Below, in pieces: positions 37,420 through 42,953 of a DNA stretch of 42,953 nucleotides. Source of the stretch: an uncultured Verrucomicrobiota bacterium. GTDB taxonomy: Bacteria; Verrucomicrobiota; Verrucomicrobiia; Methylacidiphilales; UBA1321. The notes below the pieces were generated by a model. That model did not search any database. It had not been told where the DNA came from and saw nothing but the letters and a program-made list of their open reading frames with translations. Both the position numbers and the translations under genes were made by a program. The stretch covers positions 1 to 42,953 of the forward strand of contig CAIPBM010000018.1 of assembly GCA_903863295.1 (NCBI GenBank), written 5' to 3'. Numbering within the stretch: position 1 is the stretch's first letter; every line of letters starts with the position of its first letter.

Positions 37420-37845
37420 ATGAGTATTATCCCCAAAGAACTCGAGAATATCTCGACTGCAGTATTGAAGGCCGCCTTGAAAATCAAGGAGGAAGCCGAG
37501 AAGACCGCTCTCTATAAAGAAATCGCGTCTCTTGAAGAACAAATTTTAGGCAAAAAGTCGCTGCTTGCCACCCTGCATGGAGAAGCCCATGTCACCAAGG
37601 GAAAGCGCGGTCCCAAGAAAGGTGCCCGTGGTCGTAAAAAAGGTACCGGCGGACGCAAGACGGAACTCAAGGGTGCGATTCTTGAATTCTTGAAGTCAAA
37701 GGGCAAAGAGGGCGCTCATGTCGATGATATCGTCAAGCATATCGGCAAACCCAAGGCCAACATCAACGCCTTCCTCGCCACCACCGGCAAGAAGAATGGC
37801 GTCAAAGCCAAGGGCAATCGCTCCGGCATCTACTTTATCAAGTAA
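37420..37845 (+). CDS. Basic, histone H1-like protein with predicted winged-helix domain
   Basis: Protein of 141 residues in three parts. Residues 5-55 are helical with coiled-coil character (IKEEAEKTALYKEIASLEEQ). Residues 60-80 are a Lys/Arg/Gly-rich linker with RGPKKG and RGRKKG repeats, resembling AT-hook or H1-tail sequence. Residues 82-141 look like a small winged helix (LKGAILEFLKSKGKEGAHVD, DIVKHIGKPKANINAFLATT, ending SGIYFIK). The likely role is DNA binding, as a nucleoid or regulatory protein, inferred from composition and fold pattern only. AGGA lies upstream of the ATG. An intrinsic terminator follows 19 bases after the stop. Confidence 0.75.
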   Translation: MSIIPKELENISTAVLKAALKIKEEAEKTALYKEIASLEEQILGKKSLLATLHGEAHVTKGKRGPKKGARGRKKGTGGRKTELKGAILEFLKSKGKEGAHVDDIVKHIGKPKANINAFLATTGKKNGVKAKGNRSGIYFIK

Positions 37846-37864
37846 GATCACGTTTGATCGGAAT

Positions 37865-37900
37865 AATCCCTGGTTTTCTGTAGAGAGAGCCAGGGATTTT
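37865..37900. terminator. Bidirectional-looking intrinsic terminator between convergent genes
   Basis: AATCCCTGG (37865-37873) pairs with CCAGGGATT (37890-37898). The stem extends inwards through TTTTCT/AGAGAG (with GU pairs) to a GTAG loop. TTTTCTTT follows on the plus strand. It lies between the plus-strand DNA-binding protein gene and the minus-strand phosphatase gene. Confidence 0.8.
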
Positions 37901-37972
37901 CTTTGCCCTCGTTCCCGAGTTGAACTTGGCAGCGTGGCACCGCTGAACGGGTCAGCGTTCGTAGGAACTTCC

Positions 37973-38815
37973 CTACGATACCTCAATCACCAGCGCAGTG
38001 GTATTATCCCGGCCCGAATTAGCCAGTGAAGCCTCGACCAGTCGTTGCGCCGGAGTCAGCAGGATTTCCTCCGAGGTCGGTGCGCGCAGCAGGTCGCAAA
38101 GCTGGCTGTCATAGAGTCCCTCCACCAAGCCATCCGTGCAGAGGAGAAACTGGTCGCCCGGTTCGTACGCCACCGCGCCCACCTGCGGGTCGACAAACTG
38201 ATTGCCGCCCCCGAGAGCTTTTTGCAGCGCCGTCCGCCGGGGATGATGACGCGCCTCCCGTTCATTGATCTGTCCCTTGCGGAATAGCCAGCCCACATGG
38301 GTATCGTCATGCGTGAGTTGCTTGATCCCGCCATCCCGCGCGGAAAGATAGTAAATCCGCGTGTCGCCAATGTGGCCAAAATACATCCACCCCGGCGTGA
38401 ACCAGCAGAGACTCAGCGTCGCCTGCATCCCCTGACACTCCTCATAACTATTGCCGACATAAGTCAGCGCCTTGTTGATCTCATCAAAGAGCTCGTCCAG
38501 GACGTCGGAGAATCCCGCCTCCAGTCCCACCGCCGATTGCTTATAGGCCCGGGGCAGCAGACGCGTGATTTTTTCCACCGTGATCTGGCTGGCATATTCC
38601 CCCGCCTTCGCGCCACCCATGCCATCACTCACCGCAAAAACAAAGTCAGTTGTCCCGGCGATGGCCTCGCCAATTTTTCCCAGGCGATGCAGTTCGTAAG
38701 CGTTGAAAAGAAGACCGAGGAACGAGTCCTCATTGTTGGGCCGGACTTTGCCGCGATCCGTCCGCCCCGACCAGCGCAGCAGGCGTCCGGTCGCGCTATG
38801 AGTGGGGTGCATCAT
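37973..38815 (-). CDS. PP2C-family serine/threonine protein phosphatase
   Basis: Metal-dependent protein phosphatase of 280 residues, essentially a single catalytic domain. PPM motifs appear in order: TDRGKVRPNNEDSF (19-32, metal-region D30), FAVSDGMGG (60-68, metal ligand D64), FGHIGDTRIYYL, and the C-terminal GRDNTT (D270). There is no membrane segment or sensor domain, so it is probably cytoplasmic. I start at the ATG at 38815; an adjacent ATG (38812) or an upstream TTG (38848) are alternatives. It overlaps the end of the upstream kinase-like gene by 20 bases, so the two are translated from one mRNA and probably act as a phosphorylation/dephosphorylation pair. Confidence 0.93.
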   Translation of the reverse strand: MMHPTHSATGRLLRWSGRTDRGKVRPNNEDSFLGLLFNAYELHRLGKIGEAIAGTTDFVFAVSDGMGGAKAGEYASQITVEKITRLLPRAYKQSAVGLEAGFSDVLDELFDEINKALTYVGNSYEECQGMQATLSLCWFTPGWMYFGHIGDTRIYYLSARDGGIKQLTHDDTHVGWLFRKGQINEREARHHPRRTALQKALGGGNQFVDPQVGAVAYEPGDQFLLCTDGLVEGLYDSQLCDLLRAPTSEEILLTPAQRLVEASLANSGRDNTTALVIEVS

Positions 38816-39203
38816 GGGGTGAGTCGAAACCGGGAAGAATCGTGGCAAACTCGAAATCGATCAAGCAGAACCGCCCATCGGTTTGACGGTAGGTCACATT
38901 CCGCATCTCGGCGTCGTCGTGGCGAACCCCAAAGGGGAGCAACTCCGCAAACAGCTCCTTCGTGCGCGCCTCGTCCAGATGATCCACCCGGCTCCCGCAG
39001 TTGGTGGTCACAATTTGGAGTTGTTCCGGGTTGGAGGAAAGAAGCTTGGGGACAAACGTGCACCCCACTTTCTCCAGGTGCTTGAGCACCCGGACCTCAT
39101 TCGTGAACCGCTCCTCCGCCTTGGGGCCGAGGAACGTCTTGTAAACCTTGCCGTCATAGCTGAGCCGGACCATGGCCCGCAGTGTGTCTTTGACGGTTTC
39201 CAT
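38796..39203 (-). CDS. Minimal protein-kinase-fold protein (RIO/LPS-kinase-like)
   Basis: Only 135 residues, yet the main kinase signatures are visible: K22 in KVYKTFL (ATP lysine), E36 in the following helix, H95-D97 and N102 in HDDAEMRN (catalytic loop HxDxxxxN) and D116 in IDFEFA (DFG equivalent). A typical kinase domain has about 250 residues, and RIO or LPS kinases over 180. The C-lobe is therefore almost absent after the DFE motif. It could be a true minimal kinase or a regulatory pseudo-kinase. It overlaps the PP2C gene by 20 bases and is divergent from the glutamine synthetase gene. Substrate unknown. Confidence 0.75.
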   Translation of the reverse strand: METVKDTLRAMVRLSYDGKVYKTFLGPKAEERFTNEVRVLKHLEKVGCTFVPKLLSSNPEQLQIVTTNCGSRVDHLDEARTKELFAELLPFGVRHDDAEMRNVTYRQTDGRFCLIDFEFATILPGFDSPHDAPHS

Positions 39204-39334
39204 GAGTTAAAGATTATCCAGACGGTGCATCAGAGCAAATGACTCAGGTGCTATATTGGCCTGGGTATGCTCCTTCCGACGAGTCAAAAACAGAATTCCT
39301 AAGTCCGCTGGCTCATTTTGAGCACTGTTTAAAG

Positions 39335-39350
39335 TGGCATAGTGGCTGCT
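39335..39350 (+). promoter_or_regulatory. Candidate sigma-54 (-24/-12) promoter of the glutamine synthetase gene
   Basis: TGGCATAGTGGCTGCT matches the sigma-54 consensus TGGCAC-N5-TTGCW at all but two positions, with GG and GC in the required phase. Transcription would start near 39361, about 58 bases before the ATG. Sigma-54 control of glutamine synthetase by nitrogen status is established in several bacterial groups. The sigma-54 and activator genes are not in the window. Confidence 0.5.
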
Positions 39351-39418
39351 TCCTAGGCTCACCCGCGCCGGACACTGGTATGCGGCTACCTAACCCCAAA
39401 CCCTACAAATACAATAAA

Positions 39419-40435
39419 ATGGCGAAGTATAAATTGGAATATATCTGGTTGGACGGCTACACCCCCGTTCCCAATATCCGCGGTAAGACCCTGATCAAGG
39501 AATACGAAAAATATCCTACGCTGGAAGAGCTCCCCAACTGGGGCTTCGACGGCAGCTCCACCCGCCAGGCGGAAGGTCACAGTTCAGACTGTGTTCTCAA
39601 GCCCGTCGCTCATTATCTCGATTCCACCCGCATCAACGGTGTGATCGTGCTCTGCGAAGTTCTGCATGCGGATCTCACGCCTCACTCCACCAATGCCCGC
39701 GCCACCATCCTGGACGATCCCGGCACCTGGTTCGGCTTTGAGCAGGAATACTTCCTCTATCAGGACGGACGTCCCCTCGGCTTCCCGGAGAAGGGTTACC
39801 CCGCTCCCCAAGGGCCTTACTACACGGGCGTCGGCTACGAAAACGTTGGCGATATCGCCCGCGAAATCGTGGAAAAGCACCTCGACCTCTGTCTCGATGC
39901 CGGCATCAACCATGAAGGCATCAACGCGGAAGTCGCCAAGGGCCAGTGGGAATTCCAGATCTTCGGCAAAGGCTCCAAGAAGGCCGCCGATGAAATGTGG
40001 GTCGCCCGCTACCTCCTGCAGCGCCTTTGCGAAAAGTATAAGGTCGACGTGAACTACCATTGTAAGCCACTCGGCGCGACCGACTGGAACGGTTCCGGCA
40101 TGCACTCCAACTTCTCCACCGAATACATGCGTACGGTCGGCGGCAAGGAGTACTTCGAGGCCCTCATGGCCGCGTTCGACAAGCACAAGAACGAGCACAT
40201 CGCCGTCTATGGACCAGACAATCACATGCGCCTCACCGGCCTGCATGAGACCCAGTCCATCGACAAGTTTAATTACGGTGTGGCCAATCGTGGCGCTTCC
40301 ATCCGCGTCCCGAACAGCTTCCCCAAGAACGGCTACAAGGGTTACCTGGAAGATCGCCGTCCGAATTCCCAGGGCGACCCCTACAAGATCGCCAGCCGGA
40401 TCCTGCAGACGATTGCCACCGTCCCGACCAAATAA
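39419..40435 (+). CDS. glnII: Glutamine synthetase type II (GSII)
   Basis: Cytosolic enzyme making glutamine from glutamate, ammonia and ATP. With 338 residues it is GSII-sized (GSI is about 470). I start at ATG 39419 (MAKYKLEYIWLDG); the in-frame ATG at 39239 would add 60 non-conserved residues across the promoter. GSII signatures are LPNWGFDGSSTRQAEGHSSD near the start, WFGFEQEYFLY (metal-binding Glu), GPYYTGVGYENVGDIAREIV, INAEVAKGQWEFQIF, LGATDWNGSGMHSNFST (conserved His) and the C-terminal NRGASIRVP and GYLEDRRPNSQGDPY. GSII lacks the adenylylation control of GSI. A perfect 12-bp-stem terminator follows the stop. Confidence 0.96.
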   Translation: MAKYKLEYIWLDGYTPVPNIRGKTLIKEYEKYPTLEELPNWGFDGSSTRQAEGHSSDCVLKPVAHYLDSTRINGVIVLCEVLHADLTPHSTNARATILDDPGTWFGFEQEYFLYQDGRPLGFPEKGYPAPQGPYYTGVGYENVGDIAREIVEKHLDLCLDAGINHEGINAEVAKGQWEFQIFGKGSKKAADEMWVARYLLQRLCEKYKVDVNYHCKPLGATDWNGSGMHSNFSTEYMRTVGGKEYFEALMAAFDKHKNEHIAVYGPDNHMRLTGLHETQSIDKFNYGVANRGASIRVPNSFPKNGYKGYLEDRRPNSQGDPYKIASRILQTIATVPTK

Positions 40436-40454
40436 GTCCCGCACGGTTCAGTTC

Positions 40455-40490
40455 AAAACGCCGTCCTGCATTTCTGCGGGACGGCGTTTT
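40455..40490 (+). terminator. Intrinsic terminator of the glutamine synthetase gene
   Basis: AAAACGCCGTCC (40455-40466) and GGACGGCGTTTT (40479-40490) form a perfect 12-bp stem, GC-rich in the middle and ending in TTTT, followed by ACTTTTT. It starts 20 bases after the stop codon. Confidence 0.92.
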
Positions 40491-40580
40491 ACTTTTTGAT
40501 CGAAAAATTAAGTTTTAGGCTTGCCGCTGTCCGCACAGCAGGCATTCTGGATGTTTCGCCGTTAACGCGGCGGGTGATCT

Positions 40581-40656
<76 letters not shown>

Positions 40657-40810
40657 CTCTCAAATTCGGGTGACGTGCGAAAGAACGTGCTAAAAGCACT
40701 TCTCGCAGCCCTCTTTCTAAGCGCAGTCCTAAGCCGTTGTCACGGCGAGACTGCCGACCGCTTTGGCTCACTCACAGGGCCAATTAACCAAACCACAAAA
40801 GGACAAACAC

Positions 40811-41104
40811 ATGCAAATCAGTATGACAGTGGACAGGGTTCTCCAACTGAGAACGAAGGAAACGGTAGTGCTTCTTCACGACAACCCGTCGCAGGAAGGG
40901 CAGGGAGGTCTCCAATTCGACGTGGTAGACCCGAAGTTGCAGGGCATCTTCAAGGCTGGGGACGCCTATACGGTAATCATCGTTCAGGAAGTGGACGATT
41001 CGCAAGTTCCTGCGAACGTGATTCCGTTACCGGAAGCTCCGGTCGAGGCTCTTCCCGATCCCACGGCTGCACCGGACACTTCGTCCCAGGTGGGCGCGGC
41101 CTAA
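40811..41104 (+). CDS. Hypothetical element protein, 97 residues
   Basis: The start ATG 40811 has AAAAGGA eight bases upstream, which favours it over an in-frame ATG at 40763. The product starts MQISMTVDRVLQLRTKETVV and has strand-like central segments (GGLQFDVVDPKLQGIFKAGD, AYTVIIVQEVDD) and a Pro/Ala-rich acidic tail. It has no signal peptide or membrane segment. No family recognised. A competing frame from 40675 looks like a signal peptide at first but becomes low-complexity. Confidence 0.6.
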   Translation: MQISMTVDRVLQLRTKETVVLLHDNPSQEGQGGLQFDVVDPKLQGIFKAGDAYTVIIVQEVDDSQVPANVIPLPEAPVEALPDPTAAPDTSSQVGAA

Positions 41105-41144
41105 CCGCACTCGTCGCCATGACGCCCTCAATTCGGGGGGCGTC

Positions 41145-41507
41145 ATGAAGTGCCCCAAGCTTCCCGGCTTTTCAACGCTGGAATCGTTCTTTCACCTGAA
41201 ATGGTGCTCCATCCCCGGCGCACCAACGATGGTCAAGGAATACCGATTCGACTCCGTACGCCAGTGGCGTTTTGACTTCGCTCACGTCCCCTCAAGGGTC
41301 GCCGTGGAGATGGAGGGCGGAATCTGGCTCAAGGAAGGCGGCGGGCACACGCGCGGCACTGCCTACGAGAAAGACTTGGAAAAGTACAACCAAGCAGCTT
41401 TTCAAGGCTGGGTACTCATCCGGCTCACACAACGACTTTGCACCTACGACACCCTCATTGCGCTCAAGTGGCTCATTGAGTCGCGGTCTTCACACCCGCG
41501 CCCGTAG
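41145..41507 (+). CDS. Vsr/DUF559-like endonuclease-type protein of phages
   Basis: Protein of 120 residues with a PD-(D/E)XK-like pattern: YRFDSVRQWRFDFAHVP (Asp in RFDFAHV), AVEMEGGIWLK (E-x-E equivalent) and GTAYEKDLEKYNQAAFQGW followed by VLIRLT. The pattern W-R-F-D-F-A...A-V-E-x-E-G-G, then D-x-E-K-Y-N, is common in small phage-encoded nuclease-like proteins related to Vsr/DUF559 endonucleases. It probably processes DNA during element replication or recombination; activity is inferred. It is 40 bases after the preceding gene and 26 bases before the replication gene. Confidence 0.75.
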   Translation: MKCPKLPGFSTLESFFHLKWCSIPGAPTMVKEYRFDSVRQWRFDFAHVPSRVAVEMEGGIWLKEGGGHTRGTAYEKDLEKYNQAAFQGWVLIRLTQRLCTYDTLIALKWLIESRSSHPRP

Positions 41508-41533
41508 GCGATCTCTCAACCACAAAAAGGACA

Positions 41534-42370
41534 ATGAAAATTTACCGAATACTCGGGTGGGATGACCATTTCGAGAACAACAAAAGCCGGGAGCGCGAGT
41601 CATGCTCTTTCGTCTGCGTTCCAAACAAACAGGATGGCATGGGCTTTACTCGCATCATGGTCGAGAAAGACGGTGCCTCAATCTACGGAATCTGGATTCT
41701 GTTACTCGGCATGGCTTCCCGGCAAGGGAAACACCGATCCGGCTGGCTGACAGAAGACGGGCACCCAACGGGCACCGCGCTGGCACCGTCTGACTTTGCC
41801 GTTCTATTTCGCCGCACAGAACCGGAAATCGTTCGAGCATTGGACTTCCTTTGCTCGCCTAGAATTGGATGGCTTGGAACCTCAGAAGTTATTGGAGAAC
41901 AGCAGGCTCCTCTGGCGATTGATCCAGTGCCCGGCAAGTGCCCGCCCGCTGCCCCTATACCGCCAGTCTCGGATTCTGAATGGATTAAAGAACTCGCGGC
42001 AACTCCGGCCTACGCAGGAATCAACGTTCAAGTGGAGGCCGATAAGTGCCGGGTCTGGTGCGTTGCTCACAAGAGGATGCCGAGCCGAAAGCGTCTCCTC
42101 GCTTGGCTTAACCGGGTCGAGCGTCCCATGGCGGTTCAAGGCCGCGCTCCGGTTTCTGACAAGCCAGCGTGGAAGCTTGAGGCGGAATCGTTGATTCAGG
42201 TCATGAGGACAAACCAATGCCAGATTCACGACTACGAGCCAGCGCGAGACGCGATCCTGGCTGGCGGGCGCGAGGCGGTCAACTGGCTCAATTCCAACCT
42301 CACACAGGACGAGAGGGCGATTTTGTTGACCGAATGGAACGTCAACAGCCGTTGGGAGAAACAGTCGTGA
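41534..42370 (+). CDS. Phage replisome-organiser-like replication protein
   Basis: Protein of 278 residues. The N-terminal 110 residues read like the winged-helix domain of phage replisome organisers (TRIMVEKDGASIYGIWILLL, then GWLTEDG and LFRRTEPEIVRALDFLCSPR). A Pro-rich linker (about 130-150) and a second, less familiar C-terminal domain follow (KCRVWCVAHKRMPSRKRLLA, ALLTEWNVNSRW-like end). Such proteins recruit the helicase to the phage origin, and a DnaB-type gene follows three genes downstream, which supports the call. AAAAAGGACA directly precedes the ATG. The last codon overlaps the next gene's GTG start. Confidence 0.65.
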   Translation: MKIYRILGWDDHFENNKSRERESCSFVCVPNKQDGMGFTRIMVEKDGASIYGIWILLLGMASRQGKHRSGWLTEDGHPTGTALAPSDFAVLFRRTEPEIVRALDFLCSPRIGWLGTSEVIGEQQAPLAIDPVPGKCPPAAPIPPVSDSEWIKELAATPAYAGINVQVEADKCRVWCVAHKRMPSRKRLLAWLNRVERPMAVQGRAPVSDKPAWKLEAESLIQVMRTNQCQIHDYEPARDAILAGGREAVNWLNSNLTQDERAILLTEWNVNSRWEKQS

Positions 42371-42615
42371 ATAATTACGACGAGCGGGCCGCGAAGCCAG
42401 TAAATCGAAAGTTGAGAATGGGGGACGAGTTTATAAGTCTTCCTCTTAAAATAGCTGACGCTGAAACAGGCATTTGTTCGTGTCGTCCTTCGTCTTACGT
42501 CCCGCGTTTTCGAGGCACAGTCAACCTGACAGCGGAAGAGCGGGCGGCAGTCATCGAAGAGAACAAGCGTCGCGGAACCTTCCACCTTTTACGCCTGGGG
42601 GCGCATGAAAATTGA
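42367..42615 (+). CDS. Small hypothetical element protein, 82 residues
   Basis: GTG at 42367 overlaps the preceding TGA (GTGA), the typical coupled arrangement. The product has a small hydrophilic sequence with CSCRP near the middle and a helical C-terminal part (VNLTAEERAAVIEENKRRGT). The in-frame ATG at 42217 lies inside the preceding gene. No family recognised. Confidence 0.6.
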   Translation: MNNYDERAAKPVNRKLRMGDEFISLPLKIADAETGICSCRPSSYVPRFRGTVNLTAEERAAVIEENKRRGTFHLLRLGAHEN

Positions 42616-42820
42616 TACCTCAGTAATTGAGCTAAGGCTTTGGGTAATGATCTTCCTTGGATCAGCTTCGATCATGATCTTGTCCATTGGTCACCATCTC
42701 CATAAACCCGAAACGGTTATACCCGTAACGGAACGGGTGTTGGTCTTTGTGGGGCCACCCGAACCCGCACCTACCGAATCCATTCCCGGCGAGTACGCAG
42801 AGAGAAAGATGGTCAAGTGA
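42605..42820 (+). CDS. Small single-pass membrane protein, 71 residues
   Basis: The ATG overlaps the end of the previous gene by 11 bases. One hydrophobic helix (about 10-30, LRLWVMIFLGSASIMILSIG) is followed by a Pro/Glu-rich tail. GGGGG lies close before the ATG. Its stop overlaps the next GTG (GTGA), consistent with one polycistronic transcript. Function unknown. Confidence 0.55.
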   Translation: MKIDTSVIELRLWVMIFLGSASIMILSIGHHLHKPETVIPVTERVLVFVGPPEPAPTESIPGEYAERKMVK

Positions 42821-42953
42821 CGATAATGCCTCAAGAAGAGGGCGAGTCGATTCAGCCGAAAGTGCTCTACAGCGCGGAGGCCGAAAAGGCCGTCATCGGG
42901 TGTATGATGGCTCAGCCCGGCGATGTCATTGACGAGGTGGTCGAGACATTGAA
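42817..42953 (+). CDS. Replicative DNA helicase, DnaB type (5' part only)
   Basis: The frame is open from GTG 42817 (alternative ATG 42826) to the window edge, giving 45 residues. After a short leader comes VLYSAEAEKAVIGCMMAQPG, followed by DVIDEVVETL. This is the start of the DnaB N-terminal domain (pattern S-x-E-A-E-x-A-V-I/L-G-x-M/L). A separate helicase next to a replisome-organiser-like gene is typical of phage replication modules. The ATPase domain is beyond the window, so a primase-helicase fusion cannot be excluded. Confidence 0.75.
   Translation, partial: MTIMPQEEGESIQPKVLYSAEAEKAVIGCMMAQPGDVIDEVVETL

Larger units (their letters stand above)
40657..42953 (+). mobile_element. Probable left end of a prophage or integrated element (continues beyond the window)
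   Basis: From the 3' end of tRNA-Phe onward, gene style changes. All genes are short, on one strand and mostly overlapping or abutting (GTGA overlaps at 42367-42370 and 42817-42820; 11-base overlap at 42605-42615). Their products resemble phage functions: a nuclease-like protein, a replisome-organiser-like protein and a DnaB-type helicase. No integrase or structural gene is visible, because the window ends. Element type (prophage, satellite or ICE) is open. Confidence 0.6.

Noticed and set aside
39239..39418. 60-residue N-terminal extension of glutamine synthetase
   Set aside because: The extension covers the candidate sigma-54 promoter, is unlike GSII N-termini, and MAKYKLEYIWLDG at 39419 matches the family start.
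40675..41148. Frame starting GTG 40675 with a signal-peptide-like start (KALLAALFLSAVLS)
   Set aside because: It becomes Ser/Gly/Arg-rich low-complexity sequence and overlaps the better supported gene at 40811, which has an AAAGGA ribosome site. A degraded remnant cannot be excluded.

Overview
The window is about 43 kb of GC-rich bacterial chromosome, most likely from the phylum Verrucomicrobiota. That placement is inferred from the mix of genes: a PEP-CTERM-sorted protein, a GH95 fucosidase, a secreted sulfatase with its own formylglycine-generating enzyme, a giant filamentous-haemagglutinin-family exoprotein, and a type II (eukaryote-like) glutamine synthetase. Interspersed GGACGACC/GGTCGTCC palindromes between genes fit as well. 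No rRNA or other species-level marker is present.

Left part (1-3164): the last 32 codons of an exported or glycosidase-like protein, a G15 homopolymer and a terminator-like inverted repeat, then a GH95 alpha-L-fucosidase and a structured non-coding leader. Positions 3165-14627 hold one 3820-codon two-partner-secretion exoprotein with an N-terminal TPS domain and a C-terminal DUF3739-like region; no TpsB transporter is in the window. Positions 14628-18220 hold palindromic repeats, an AT-rich promoter/operator region, a PEP-CTERM protein, a secreted PBP-like protein and a secreted protein of unknown function. A tRNA-Asn follows.

Middle part (18716-30960): a DUF4239 membrane protein and an outer-membrane beta-barrel come first. 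A long co-directional run follows: a repeat-rich lipoprotein, a DUF1254/DUF1214 lipoprotein, a SYLF protein, an arylsulfatase with the CSPTR formylglycine motif, two small proteins, an FGE with both catalytic cysteines and a signal peptide, and a membrane protein. The run looks like an envelope or periplasmic sulfatase module. A short AT-rich islet with a lone minus-strand membrane gene separates it from a copper/silver efflux operon (Cys/Met-rich exported protein, CusB, CusA) that lacks an outer-membrane channel.

Right part: a hypothetical gene and a basic winged-helix-like DNA-binding protein share a 13-bp upstream repeat. A minus-strand pair encodes a very small kinase-fold protein and a PP2C phosphatase. 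They are divergent from the type II glutamine synthetase, which has a candidate sigma-54 promoter and a strong terminator. A tRNA-Phe with encoded CCA follows. Immediately after it begins a compact block with a different gene style (overlapping stop/start codons, AAAGGA ribosome sites), encoding a nuclease-like protein, a replisome-organiser-like protein and the start of a DnaB-type helicase. This is probably the edge of a prophage or other integrated element, and it runs off the window.

The most interesting items are the kinase/phosphatase pair beside glutamine synthetase, the exported FGE-sulfatase module next to copper export genes, the orphan giant exoprotein with its structured leader, and the tRNA-Phe-adjacent element. 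All functional calls come from reading motifs by eye; no database search was possible.
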